From contig NZ_FNBU01000019.1 in the NCBI RefSeq assembly GCF_900102435.1, positions 1 through 58,155 of the forward strand: a stretch of DNA of 58,155 nucleotides. Direction: 5' to 3'. The stretch is from Sporolituus thermophilus DSM 23256. GTDB lineage: Bacteria > Bacillota > Negativicutes > Sporomusales > Thermosinaceae. Shown here piece after piece: positions 52,581 through 58,155 of the stretch. Numbering within the stretch: position 1 is the stretch's first letter; the number at the start of each line of letters is the position of its first letter. The notes below the pieces were generated by a model, which made no database searches, was not told where the DNA came from, and was given only the letters and a program-made list of their open reading frames with translations. Made by a program: the position numbers and the translations under genes.

Positions 52581-52973
52581 GCACCCTCAACTTAACTTAG
52601 GGCCAATGTTCGGCGCGTCTAAATTTAGACTCGCCGAATAGCCGTTAGCTTTGTCTAAATTTAGATAAACCTAATAGCCGACCGGCACCCTCGGCTAATG
52701 TTCCCTGCCAAAAACCAAAGGGATTTTTCAACCTATACGCAGCAAACCCTCGCGCCTTCGGCGACCCCTGGCTACCCCAGGTCTACCAAGTACCTTGCCA
52801 ATACCGACAAAAGCCGACAGCTTGCCGCTTCCGGGCCAACCCTAGCTACTATAGCCAGCACGAAGTTTCAATCCTAAAAAAGCGGTTTTCAAGGGACATT
52901 GGCCGCGCTCGCAGCGACCCTTAACCCGCGCACCCTTTACCAAGTACCTTTTAGCCAACCAGCCGCCATGTTT

Positions 52974-52992
52974 TAATACATGCACTGTATTA
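52974..52992. promoter_or_regulatory. Operator-like palindrome TAATACA-N5-TGTATTA, copy 2
   Basis: TAATACA-TGCAC-TGTATTA, overlapping the stop codon of the gene at 52990-53397. Confidence 0.75.
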
Positions 52993-53397
52993 ACGCCTGC
53001 ACCCGTTGATATAGCTGATAATGTCGACATGCAGCCTTATCAACTCCTGTTGCAGTTCCTTGCGTTTCTTGGCCGTTGTCGCGTCCAGGATTGCCTGCTG
53101 GACTTGGTCAAACCTCGGTTTAAACCGCCGCATAAAGTCTTTGTTGTCGTATGTGCAGGCATCAGGTTTTACGCCTAATTCCTGCCCCTGCCGCTTAAGC
53201 TGGCTTACCGCCTCGGCTACCGCATCCTGCGCCAGGCCCATTTCCTGGCCAAACCGCCACAGGTTAGTTATGGCCGTCTGTATGTCGCCGCCCAGGTATT
53301 TGTTCTGCGTTATTACCTTCCGGCGCTCTTTGTCATACCTGCTCACCCTGGCATAGGCAAAATACCTGTTGCCGCGCTTTTCCCATCCTGCTCTCAT
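52990..53397 (-). CDS. Hypothetical protein flanked by paired operators
   Basis: 135 aa. Basic N-terminus with strand pattern RYFAYARVSRYDKERRKVI then QNKYLGG, which recalls the start of some IS4/IS1634-type transposases or DNA-binding proteins, followed by helices (VAEAVSQLKRQGQELG; KKRKELQQELIRLHVDIISYI). The ribosome site is AAAGGCGGTG. An operator-like palindrome lies 15 bp upstream of the start and another at the stop. Could be the element's own regulator or replication-linked protein; function not established. Confidence 0.65.
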   Translation of the reverse strand: MRAGWEKRGNRYFAYARVSRYDKERRKVITQNKYLGGDIQTAITNLWRFGQEMGLAQDAVAEAVSQLKRQGQELGVKPDACTYDNKDFMRRFKPRFDQVQQAILDATTAKKRKELQQELIRLHVDIISYINGCRR

Positions 53398-53411
53398 GGT
53401 ATCACCGCCTT

Positions 53412-53430
53412 TAATACATAGACTGTATTA
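53412..53430. promoter_or_regulatory. Operator-like palindrome TAATACA-N5-TGTATTA, copy 3
   Basis: TAATACA-TAGAC-TGTATTA, 15 bp upstream of the start codon at 53397, where it could block initiation of transcription. Confidence 0.8.
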
Positions 53431-53466
53431 TAACCTTTTTAAAGCAGGCGGTAACTTGCCGCCTCC

Positions 53467-53793
53467 TTAATCATCGACAAACACAAACCATTGCCTGCCG
53501 CCCGCTTTCCGTCTCGCCGATCGGCGGCCTTGCTCCTCGTCCGGATTTAAACTCCGCTCACCTTCCGGCCAATACTTCGGGCAGCTTACCACCGCCTGGA
53601 CATATTCCTGCTCCCGGTAGCCCAGACTGGCCAGCAGGCTGTCCACCTTTCGCCTGGCGACTGTCGCGTCTTCCGGCACCCTGTCCGGCAAAGGACACAA
53701 GCAGCGCCAGGTCGCCCTTAAGCACGTCCAGCATAGGCTCTCAACCTCTCGACCATCGCCTGCCACCTCAGCCGCGTTAGCCATTCGCTGCAT
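53467..53793 (-). CDS. Possible hypothetical protein, start uncertain
   Basis: Frame of 108 codons overlapping the end of the next upstream gene (53718-54092). The downstream part (KVDSLLASLGYREQEYVQAV) looks protein-like and the end is basic then WFVFVDD. The upstream part is Cys/Trp-rich (CWTCLRATWRCLCP), perhaps not translated. A GTG near 53654 or an ATG further up could start it; no ribosome site decides. Confidence 0.45.
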   Translation of the reverse strand: MQRMANAAEVAGDGREVESLCWTCLRATWRCLCPLPDRVPEDATVARRKVDSLLASLGYREQEYVQAVVSCPKYWPEGERSLNPDEEQGRRSARRKAGGRQWFVFVDD

Positions 53794-54092
53794 CCCTCCC
53801 GCTCGGCTATCAGCCGCCAGGGAAGGCCCCGCCAGACATTGATTAATAGCTGCCTATCTTCCGGCGGCAGGCCTTCCTCGATAAAGCGGCCTGTTATTTT
53901 TACCCTTCGCTCTATGTCGGCCAGTTCCAACAGTTTAACCGCCGTCCGGCCTGTTTTGTCGCCGTAGCCGCTAACCTTCCGGCTTACATGCTCGGCCTTG
54001 TACCGGTGAAGAATATTGGCCCGCAGGTTTTGGCAGCGCGCCCATAGCCAAGGAAACCGGGCCAATGCTTCCTGCGCCTCGTTATAGGTCAT
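53718..54092 (-). CDS. Phage-like putative DNA-binding protein
   Basis: 124 aa. C-terminal half carries a helix-turn-helix-like stretch (INVWRGLPWRLIAEREGCS then LTRLRWQAMVERL), resembling small sigma-like late regulators of Firmicute phages (DUF1492/ArpU type) where a region-4 helix pair binds DNA. The family assignment is tentative. First of a run of small minus-strand genes of the element reading toward the repeat-rich region. Confidence 0.62.
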   Translation of the reverse strand: MTYNEAQEALARFPWLWARCQNLRANILHRYKAEHVSRKVSGYGDKTGRTAVKLLELADIERRVKITGRFIEEGLPPEDRQLLINVWRGLPWRLIAEREGCSEWLTRLRWQAMVERLRAYAGRA

Positions 54093-54232
54093 GTCCCACC
54101 ATGATTAAGCCTGTAGTTTTCTGTAGCATCGCCTATCCCCCCATTAGCCAAAACTTGCGCCGGTGTGTTTAGCGGCCAGGCAGCGGTCGCCGCTCGTTTA
54201 CCTGTAGGGATTTACCTAACCCCTCCCCTTAG

Positions 54233-54466
54233 TTAGTAGCCCGGCCTTGGTTTTTCACCCTTCAGCCAGGCGGCCACCGTTTCGGCCAGGTGGAGAACAG
54301 ACAGCCTTTCCCGCTGCACCGCCAAATGAATGACTTTGACAAGTTCCTTATGGTCAAGCCCGGCGGCTTCCATCTTGTCCACCAAGGCATTATAAGCAAC
54401 AGCATAGGCATCATGTGCCTGTCCAAAATATCTATGATTAGCGCACGGCAAGCCTTGTAATTGCAT
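54233..54466 (-). CDS. Small hypothetical protein of the element
   Basis: 77 aa, mostly helical (AYAVAYNALVDKMEAAGLDHKEL, cut) with an amphipathic C-terminal helix (LSVLHLAETVAAWLKG). The ribosome site GGGAAAGGGGAAA precedes the ATG. No family recognised; typical of small phage or ICE genes. Confidence 0.58.
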   Translation of the reverse strand: MQLQGLPCANHRYFGQAHDAYAVAYNALVDKMEAAGLDHKELVKVIHLAVQRERLSVLHLAETVAAWLKGEKPRPGY

Positions 54467-54487
54467 TTTTCCCCTTTCCCTTTCGCA

Positions 54488-54715
54488 TTAGTTTTCGTCC
54501 AGCACTTCCTCAATGATTTCCAATAGGTCAGGCCTATAATAGCCTGCAAGTGTCGCATCTTTTAGCAGGTTTAAAATATCGGCCTCATGCCTGCACTCAG
54601 GCAGTTTCTTTTTTAGCCACCTGACCACTTCCCGGCGGCTTGGATTTACGTCCGACAACACTTTTAACCCTTTCGGCCTTAGCGCGTCCGGCCTGGCGTA
54701 ATATTTACTGCTCAT
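54488..54715 (-). CDS. Small hypothetical protein of the element
   Basis: 75 aa: basic N-terminal half (SRREVVRWLKKKLPECR) and acidic helical end (LLEIIEEVLDEN). Starts 4 bp after the stop of the gene at 54720-54968, so the two are coupled. Function unknown. Confidence 0.6.
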   Translation of the reverse strand: MSSKYYARPDALRPKGLKVLSDVNPSRREVVRWLKKKLPECRHEADILNLLKDATLAGYYRPDLLEIIEEVLDEN

Positions 54716-54719
54716 TACC

Positions 54720-54968
54720 TCACCCCTGCCTGTTAGTTTTTGTTAAGGTTTCAAGCACCGCCGCCAGGATTGCCCTGGCGTTGTCGCTGTCCTCGGCCAA
54801 TGCCGCCACGTCCAAGGTGACTGTTTTGCCTCGGCATGTTTCGCCGTCTTTGTTCACCCAATCCGGCAGGGATATTTGCAGATTTTGCGCCTCGGCGTAC
54901 CATGCCAGCCTGTTTTTACTGGTTGCAGCCTCCATTGTCGGTTTTTCCTTTTCCCAGTATTTAGCCAT
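54720..54968 (-). CDS. Small hypothetical protein of the element
   Basis: 82 aa with Trp/Tyr-rich N-terminus (YWEKEKP, LAWYAEAQ), a beta strand pair (GETCRGKTVTLDVAALAED) and a helical end. A 22-bp motif (54982-55003) lies 14 bp upstream of its start. Not recognised. Confidence 0.6.
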   Translation of the reverse strand: MAKYWEKEKPTMEAATSKNRLAWYAEAQNLQISLPDWVNKDGETCRGKTVTLDVAALAEDSDNARAILAAVLETLTKTNRQG

Positions 54969-54981
54969 GCTTTAGCCCCCT

Positions 54982-55003
54982 TTTTTATCGTGTGGTAAAA
55001 TTC
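54982..55003. repeat. 22-bp motif TTTTTATCGTGTGGTAAAATTC, copy 2
   Basis: Identical to 52213-52234; immediately upstream of the gene starting at 54968. Confidence 0.8.
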
Positions 55004-55038
55004 GCTGTCGCCAGTAGCCATAACCGTTTTCCTTAAAG

Positions 55039-55209
55039 CTAATCACATTCTTTTTGGGGATTAACCTTGCGGTTTTGTTCTTTCCCGAACCTCAGCCGGT
55101 ATTTGCCGCGTTTTATGGCCGCCCGCCAAATATCCGGCCTGGCTTTGAGCATCTCGTAAAACTCGGCCTGCTCAAACACCAAGAGGCACTTGGGCAGTTT
55201 TACTGTCAC
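55039..55209 (-). CDS. Possible small basic protein overlapping its upstream neighbour
   Basis: 56 aa from GTG 55209 (a TTG at 55215 is also possible), frame-shifted relative to and overlapping the 3' end of 55172-55375. The peptide is protein-like (KLPKCLLVFEQAEFYEMLKA, then RAAIKRGKYRLRFGKEQ) and ends with basic residues. Either a coupled gene or the real C-terminus of the upstream gene after a frameshift. Confidence 0.5.
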   Translation of the reverse strand: MTVKLPKCLLVFEQAEFYEMLKARPDIWRAAIKRGKYRLRFGKEQNRKVNPQKECD

Positions 55210-55375
55210 CCGCAACCGCGCCGCCCCTTCCTGCGCTATCTGTCAACAGCGATAGATATTTGCCAGCCCTCAGTTCAGCCCGAATAATCGCCCGGCTAAA
55301 GTCCATGCTTGATATTTCCGCTCTAAACCCAATCAGTTCAATGTTTTGTATTGTTACCCTTACTTGCTCTGCCAT
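55172..55375 (-). CDS. Small hypothetical protein of the element
   Basis: 67 aa. The first 45 residues are regular alpha/beta (VRVTIQNIELIGFRAEISSM), but the last 20 (DSAGRGGAVAGDSKTAQV) look out of frame compared with the overlapping small frame at 55039-55209. A good GAGGGGAGAGG precedes the ATG. Could be one gene of about 110 aa broken by a frameshift. Confidence 0.5.
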   Translation of the reverse strand: MAEQVRVTIQNIELIGFRAEISSMDFSRAIIRAELRAGKYLSLLTDSAGRGGAVAGDSKTAQVPLGV

Positions 55376-55392
55376 CGCCCTCTCCCCTCGCC

Positions 55393-55414
55393 TTTTAATC
55401 GTGTCAAAAAATTC
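55393..55414. repeat. 22-bp motif, degenerate copy 3
   Basis: TTTTAATCGTGTCAAAAAATTC, 18 of 22 identical to copies 1 and 2. It spans the stop of the gene at 55404-56084 and lies upstream of the gene starting at 55375. Confidence 0.65.
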
Positions 55415-56084
55415 CCTGCGCCAACCGTTTTAGTAAGCCCACCAACTGCTCCCGGTAAGGATTAAGGCACCATCTTTCGGCTTCGTACATTTCCCAGCTT
55501 GGCCAGCCGTTTTGTCCGCTCGCGTCAATAATCGGCACTATCTTGTAGCCCAGCCTGGCATCCGGCTCCAGCTTCGCCCCCGTGCCTCTTATGTATTTCA
55601 GCCGGGCGGCAAAGTCCACGTCTATTTTGGCCGCCTCGCTTATCAGCCATTGCCACAGGTGACTGTCGGCAGGACTAAGCCCTGCGCCGGTATCCGTTGC
55701 CTCCTGCGTCCCGTCGTATAACAGCTCGCCGCCGAACATTCTTTTGGCATCGAATACGCCTTTGGCCGCCTCGCCCTGCTCCGCTACCGTCTGCACCGCC
55801 CGGAATAATTCCGCCGGTGTGAATATCAGGTGGTCTTTGTCCCTGGCCCAAACTCTCGCCCTGGCCGCCTCGTCCGGCACTATCCAGACCGCCTCGCCCA
55901 GGATATGCCGCCAGGCAAGATTTACTTCTATCAGGCAGGCTTTGGTCAGTTCTCCCCGCCAGGCGGCCCTGATAACGTCTTTCGGAATGATAAGTTTTGC
56001 TAAGTCCTTCGGCTCTTGCTCGTCAGGTTTTACCTGTTTTTTATCCGGCAGGTCGTCATCAATCTTCACCCAGGCCCAAACCAT
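55404..56084 (-). CDS. Hypothetical protein of the element
   Basis: 226 aa from ATG 56084 with GGTGGTGATAGC upstream. Mixed alpha/beta, no signal peptide or membrane segment. Segments VWIVPDEAARARVWARDKDHLIFTP (cut) and HLWQWLISEAAKIDVDFAARL suggest a globular cytoplasmic protein. No family recognised. Located directly after the TGCCCA repeat block and in line with the DUF927 gene, so a replication- or regulation-linked role is possible. Confidence 0.62.
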   Translation of the reverse strand: MVWAWVKIDDDLPDKKQVKPDEQEPKDLAKLIIPKDVIRAAWRGELTKACLIEVNLAWRHILGEAVWIVPDEAARARVWARDKDHLIFTPAELFRAVQTVAEQGEAAKGVFDAKRMFGGELLYDGTQEATDTGAGLSPADSHLWQWLISEAAKIDVDFAARLKYIRGTGAKLEPDARLGYKIVPIIDASGQNGWPSWEMYEAERWCLNPYREQLVGLLKRLAQGIF

Positions 56085-56147
56085 GCTATCACCACCTTTA
56101 AGCAATTGCTTTTATAAAACCTATAGCTTATATACCCCCCTAATTTT

Positions 56148-56390
56148 TGCCCATTTTGCCCACCATAGCCCTTTAATCCTTGATATTACTGGCTTTGTTA
56201 GGTGGGCAATTTTTATTTTTCTTTGCCCATTTCTGCCCACCAATCTGCCCACTAAATAAATCAACCATACTAGCCTAATAATTAAGTGGGCAAAATTATG
56301 GGCAGTTTTGGGCAAGTTTTTTGCAACTTTGCCCACCTAATGAACCCTTGATTTTACTAGCTTTAAGCCTATTGGTGGGCAAAGTGGGCA
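56148..56390. repeat. Twelve-copy TGCCCA repeat block
   Basis: TGCCCA(C) on the plus strand at 56148, 56157, 56224, 56234, 56246 and 56330; the complement TGGGCA at 56201, 56286, 56299, 56309, 56374 and 56384. Two 52-bp units (56157-56208 and 56330-56381) each start TGCCCACC and end GGTGGGCA and share a core close to CCTTGATWTTACTRGCTTT. The block is AT-rich otherwise and separates the DUF927 gene from the next gene. No gene supported inside. Confidence 0.88.
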
Positions 56391-56420
56391 AGTTTTTTGA
56401 AGATATAAGACATATAGTTT

Positions 56421-57848
56421 TTAATCTTTCAGTATGTCTTTTTTAAGCCAAATAACATCTAACGGCCTATTACCGCAACAGCCAAATGCCCTTCTTTTAG
56501 TCCACCTGCCCCGCACCTCGTCCCGGCTAAACAGCAGCCCTTCTTCATGCAATTGCCGCCACAGCGTACCAGAGGAAACCGGAAACTGTAGACCCTGCTT
56601 CATGTAAAACTCAGCCACGGCCTTATAGGTCATCTGCGGCAACAGGTACAAATACTGCTCGTCATAACAGCCGATAAACTTGCCATCTTCAGGCTTGTTT
56701 TGTTGGTATACCGGGATTATCTCCACCTGGCCAGCCGCGGCTAGTTCCTGTAAGGCGGTTATAAACTGTGACGTTGGCTTTTCCGTCTGTAGGCTGGCGA
56801 TATTGTCCTTGGCCAATTGCTGCAAGATTTTGCCGCCTTCCTTCATCAGTTCAACCGCGTCATTTTCGGCCAGCCCGCCGCTATCTATGGCAAACTGGTG
56901 AAACAGCCACAGCCCCAGGGCCAGCTTGGCCGCCGCCTCGTTGGCCCGTCCGCTATTTTCTGTCTGCATGTCGGCCCTGGCCCCGCTATAGATTTGCGGC
57001 AATATCTCTTTCAGCTTCTCCCAGTTTTCGGCCAGCCAGGTTATGTATGCGACCATGCACTTGGCCAGCCATCTTTTATTGGCTTCAACCTCTTTGAATT
57101 TGCCGTAATAGTCTATATCATCGCGCTTTACGCTGATAAACAGCATCCTGGCCTGCCCGCTTTCGCCTATGTCTGGCCTTTCCTCGCCGGTAGCAATGGC
57201 CAAACCCCTTGGCCGAAACGCTGCCCTTAGCTTTAGGTCTGCCCCCATCCTCACCCTGGCCGCGCCGTCACCGTAGGCCCTGGCCAGGTTTTGCGCCGCC
57301 TGCTTCAGTTTTTCTTTCTCGGCCCTGTTCTGCGCCGGGTGGAAGTCATCGACTATCAGCAATGCATCTTTTATCATGAAGGCGGTTTTCTCCAGGCTGT
57401 TAGGTGTCATTTTAAAGTTCGCCGGGAACGCCGTTTTGTCAAAGTCACCGAAGAAGGACAGCACCAAGGCGGCTAGGCTGCTTTTTCCGCTTTGGGCCTT
57501 GCCAACCATGAACAAGGCAAAGTCTAATTGTATATTTACGGCCCGCAGGATTTCGGACGCCACCACCAGGAACGCCGCCGCCAGCAAAGGGAAGGTTATC
57601 CTTTTGTCGGCCACTTCCAGGAAACTGGCGGCCATTTTTACCGCCCTGGCCGCGTCCTCGCACGTTTCGGGCAGCCGATAGCGGCTTAACGCTTCGCCGC
57701 CCTCGGATAAGTCTACCAATACGCCATCCGCGCCGATCGCCCCGCCTGCATGCAGGTAAGCCCATTTGCCGCCGATTTTGCGCCAGCCAGTATGGGTGTA
57801 ATACGTTTTTTCTTCCCGTCTGTATTTGCTAACATAATAATTGACCAC
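56421..57848 (-). pseudogene. DUF927 helicase-like protein, 5' end cut off by an IS
   Basis: About 475 codons remain. Walker A GKAQSGKSSLAAL (near residue 116), Walker B ALLIVDDFHP (near 163), and an arginine-rich stretch near RGLAIATGEERPD match the helicase-type domain of DUF927 proteins carried by phages and plasmids, often fused to a primase. The first codons (GTGGTCAATTAT) lie in the insertion-sequence end, and the N-terminal part opens mid-domain (YYTHTGWRKIGGKWAYLHA). Full-length relatives are considerably longer. So the gene is truncated; the remaining protein might still be made. Confidence 0.8.
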
Positions 57849-58155
57849 TTTAGCGAAAAACGCTAGAGAAAAAGTTGACCACCTTGACCATCAAACCTGC
57901 TATGCTAGAAGTTGGCAAACTTTTTAGCAGAAGGCAGGAGAAAGAGATGATCAAAGTGGACACATATAAGTATATCAAAGATCTGCACATAAGAGAACGA
58001 AAATCAATTCGTCAGATATCCCGCGAAGTCGGTTTATCCCGTCAAACGATACGGAAAATCCTGTATCAGTCGCTTGAAGATGTCACAACCTACAAGCGTC
58101 AAGCACCACCGCCTGCACCACTACGCAATCAGTTTGGAGCGATTATCCGGCAATG
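57841..58155 (+). mobile_element. IS21-family insertion sequence, left end (partial)
   Basis: TTGACCAC occurs at 57841 and 57875, and TTGACCAT at 57884, around a short hairpin TAGCG-AAAAA-CGCTA; repeated short motifs in the ends are a hallmark of IS21 elements. The istA gene starts at 57947. The right end and istB lie outside the window. The exact first base is uncertain by a few positions. Confidence 0.82.
57947..58155 (+). CDS. istA: IS21-family transposase IstA (5' part)
   Basis: 69 codons in the window from ATG 57947, GGCAGGAG upstream. Residues about 11-40 form the N-terminal helix-turn-helix (YIKDLHIRERKSIRQISREV then GLSRQTIRKIL) typical of IstA, followed by the proline-rich linker (RQAPPPAPL). 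The DDE catalytic core is beyond the window. Confidence 0.9.
   Translation, partial: MIKVDTYKYIKDLHIRERKSIRQISREVGLSRQTIRKILYQSLEDVTTYKRQAPPPAPLRNQFGAIIRQ

Larger units (their letters stand above)
51948..52665. repeat. Five copies of the palindrome TCTAAATTTAGA
   Basis: Perfect 12-bp palindromes at 51948-51959, 52091-52102, 52141-52152, 52618-52629 and 52654-52665, and a degenerate copy at 51976-51987. Copies at 51947, 52140 and 52617 extend to 14 bp. Three copies are followed by a related stretch with AATAGCCG or CCGATAGC. None is inside a known gene. Confidence 0.9.
51424..52989. other. Non-coding, repeat-rich control or origin-like region of the element
   Basis: About 1.5 kb without a convincing gene. 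It contains five TCTAAATTTAGA palindromes, two of the three TAATACA-N5-TGTATTA operators, three iteron-like direct repeats, four small hairpins in 110 bp and short G tracts (TGGGGGGGTTA-type at about 51841 and 51923). Open frames here are short, overlap these repeats and lack ribosome sites. A replication origin, partition or transfer origin of the element is the natural guess; the sequence alone cannot decide. Confidence 0.7.

Noticed and set aside
56121..56336. 71-codon minus-strand frame through the TGCCCA block
   Set aside because: Its codons are made of the repeated boxes and it has no convincing ribosome site.
56148..56390. CRISPR or transposon ends at the TGCCCA block
   Set aside because: Boxes are on both strands at irregular spacing, without equal spacers and without a transposase; regulatory or origin repeats fit better.

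Overview
The window looks like chromosome of an anaerobic, endospore-forming, high-GC Firmicute, most likely a diderm member of the Negativicutes (Sporomusa/Thermosinus-like). This is inferred from bofA, the dnaX-ybaB-recR-yaaL-bofA-rrn gene order known near the origin in Bacillus, Tat-exported [NiFe] hydrogenase and molybdopterin enzymes, glutamate/asparagine catabolism, and a C4-dicarboxylate carrier. No taxon-specific marker was searched.

Layout. 1-0.8 kb: 5' end of a minus-strand 16S rRNA gene with an expanded V1 helix, and tandem rRNA promoters. 0.8-9.2 kb: origin-proximal housekeeping block (NTPase, bofA, DUF2508, recR, ybaB, dnaX, SRP RNA, tRNA-Ser, fabK-like, gamma-carbonic anhydrase, redox regulator pair, tRNA-Ser, tadA, tRNA-Arg). 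9.4-15 kb: amino-acid metabolism (exported asparaginase, glutamate dehydrogenase, GltS) and small proteins. 15-18.4 kb: solitary DUF1156 DNA methylase, tRNA-Arg(ACG), and a striking cluster of DnaA boxes. 18.9-25.5 kb: a four-gene operon fusing a PsrA/PhsA-type molybdopterin reductase, its Fe-S subunit and a [NiFe] hydrogenase with no membrane anchor, followed upstream by a LarA-family gene with an attenuator-like leader. 26-37 kb: ABC substrate-binding lipoprotein, anti-sigma/sigma pair, YtpB-like terpene synthase, mini-FtsH protease with membrane partner, M20 peptidase, DNA polymerase IV and secreted proteins. 37-45.4 kb: a complete type II Wadjet (JetABCD) plasmid-defence operon. 45.6-48.3 kb: DcuC and a dipeptide epimerase. 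48.5-58.2 kb: an integrated element bounded by a tRNA-Ser(GCT) 3' fragment and a tyrosine recombinase, with a decayed second integrase, a 1.5-kb non-coding region rich in palindromes, direct repeats and hairpins, several small unknown genes, a 12-copy TGCCCA repeat block, and a DUF927 helicase-like gene whose 5' end is cut by an IS21-family insertion running off the window.

How it works together. The best candidate for an undescribed system is the 18.9-24.0 kb operon: two Tat signals (hydrogenase small subunit and Mo subunit), four ferredoxin-type clusters in the linker subunit, and no cytochrome b or NrfD-type quinone subunit. This suggests a soluble, exported complex passing electrons directly between H2 and a sulfur- or other oxyanion-type substrate. 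The second point of interest is the regulatory/origin-like DNA of the integrated element (51.4-53.4 and 56.1-56.4 kb). The third is the DnaA-box cluster at 18.1-18.35 kb. Almost all long genes are on the minus strand, consistent with replication running from high to low coordinates.
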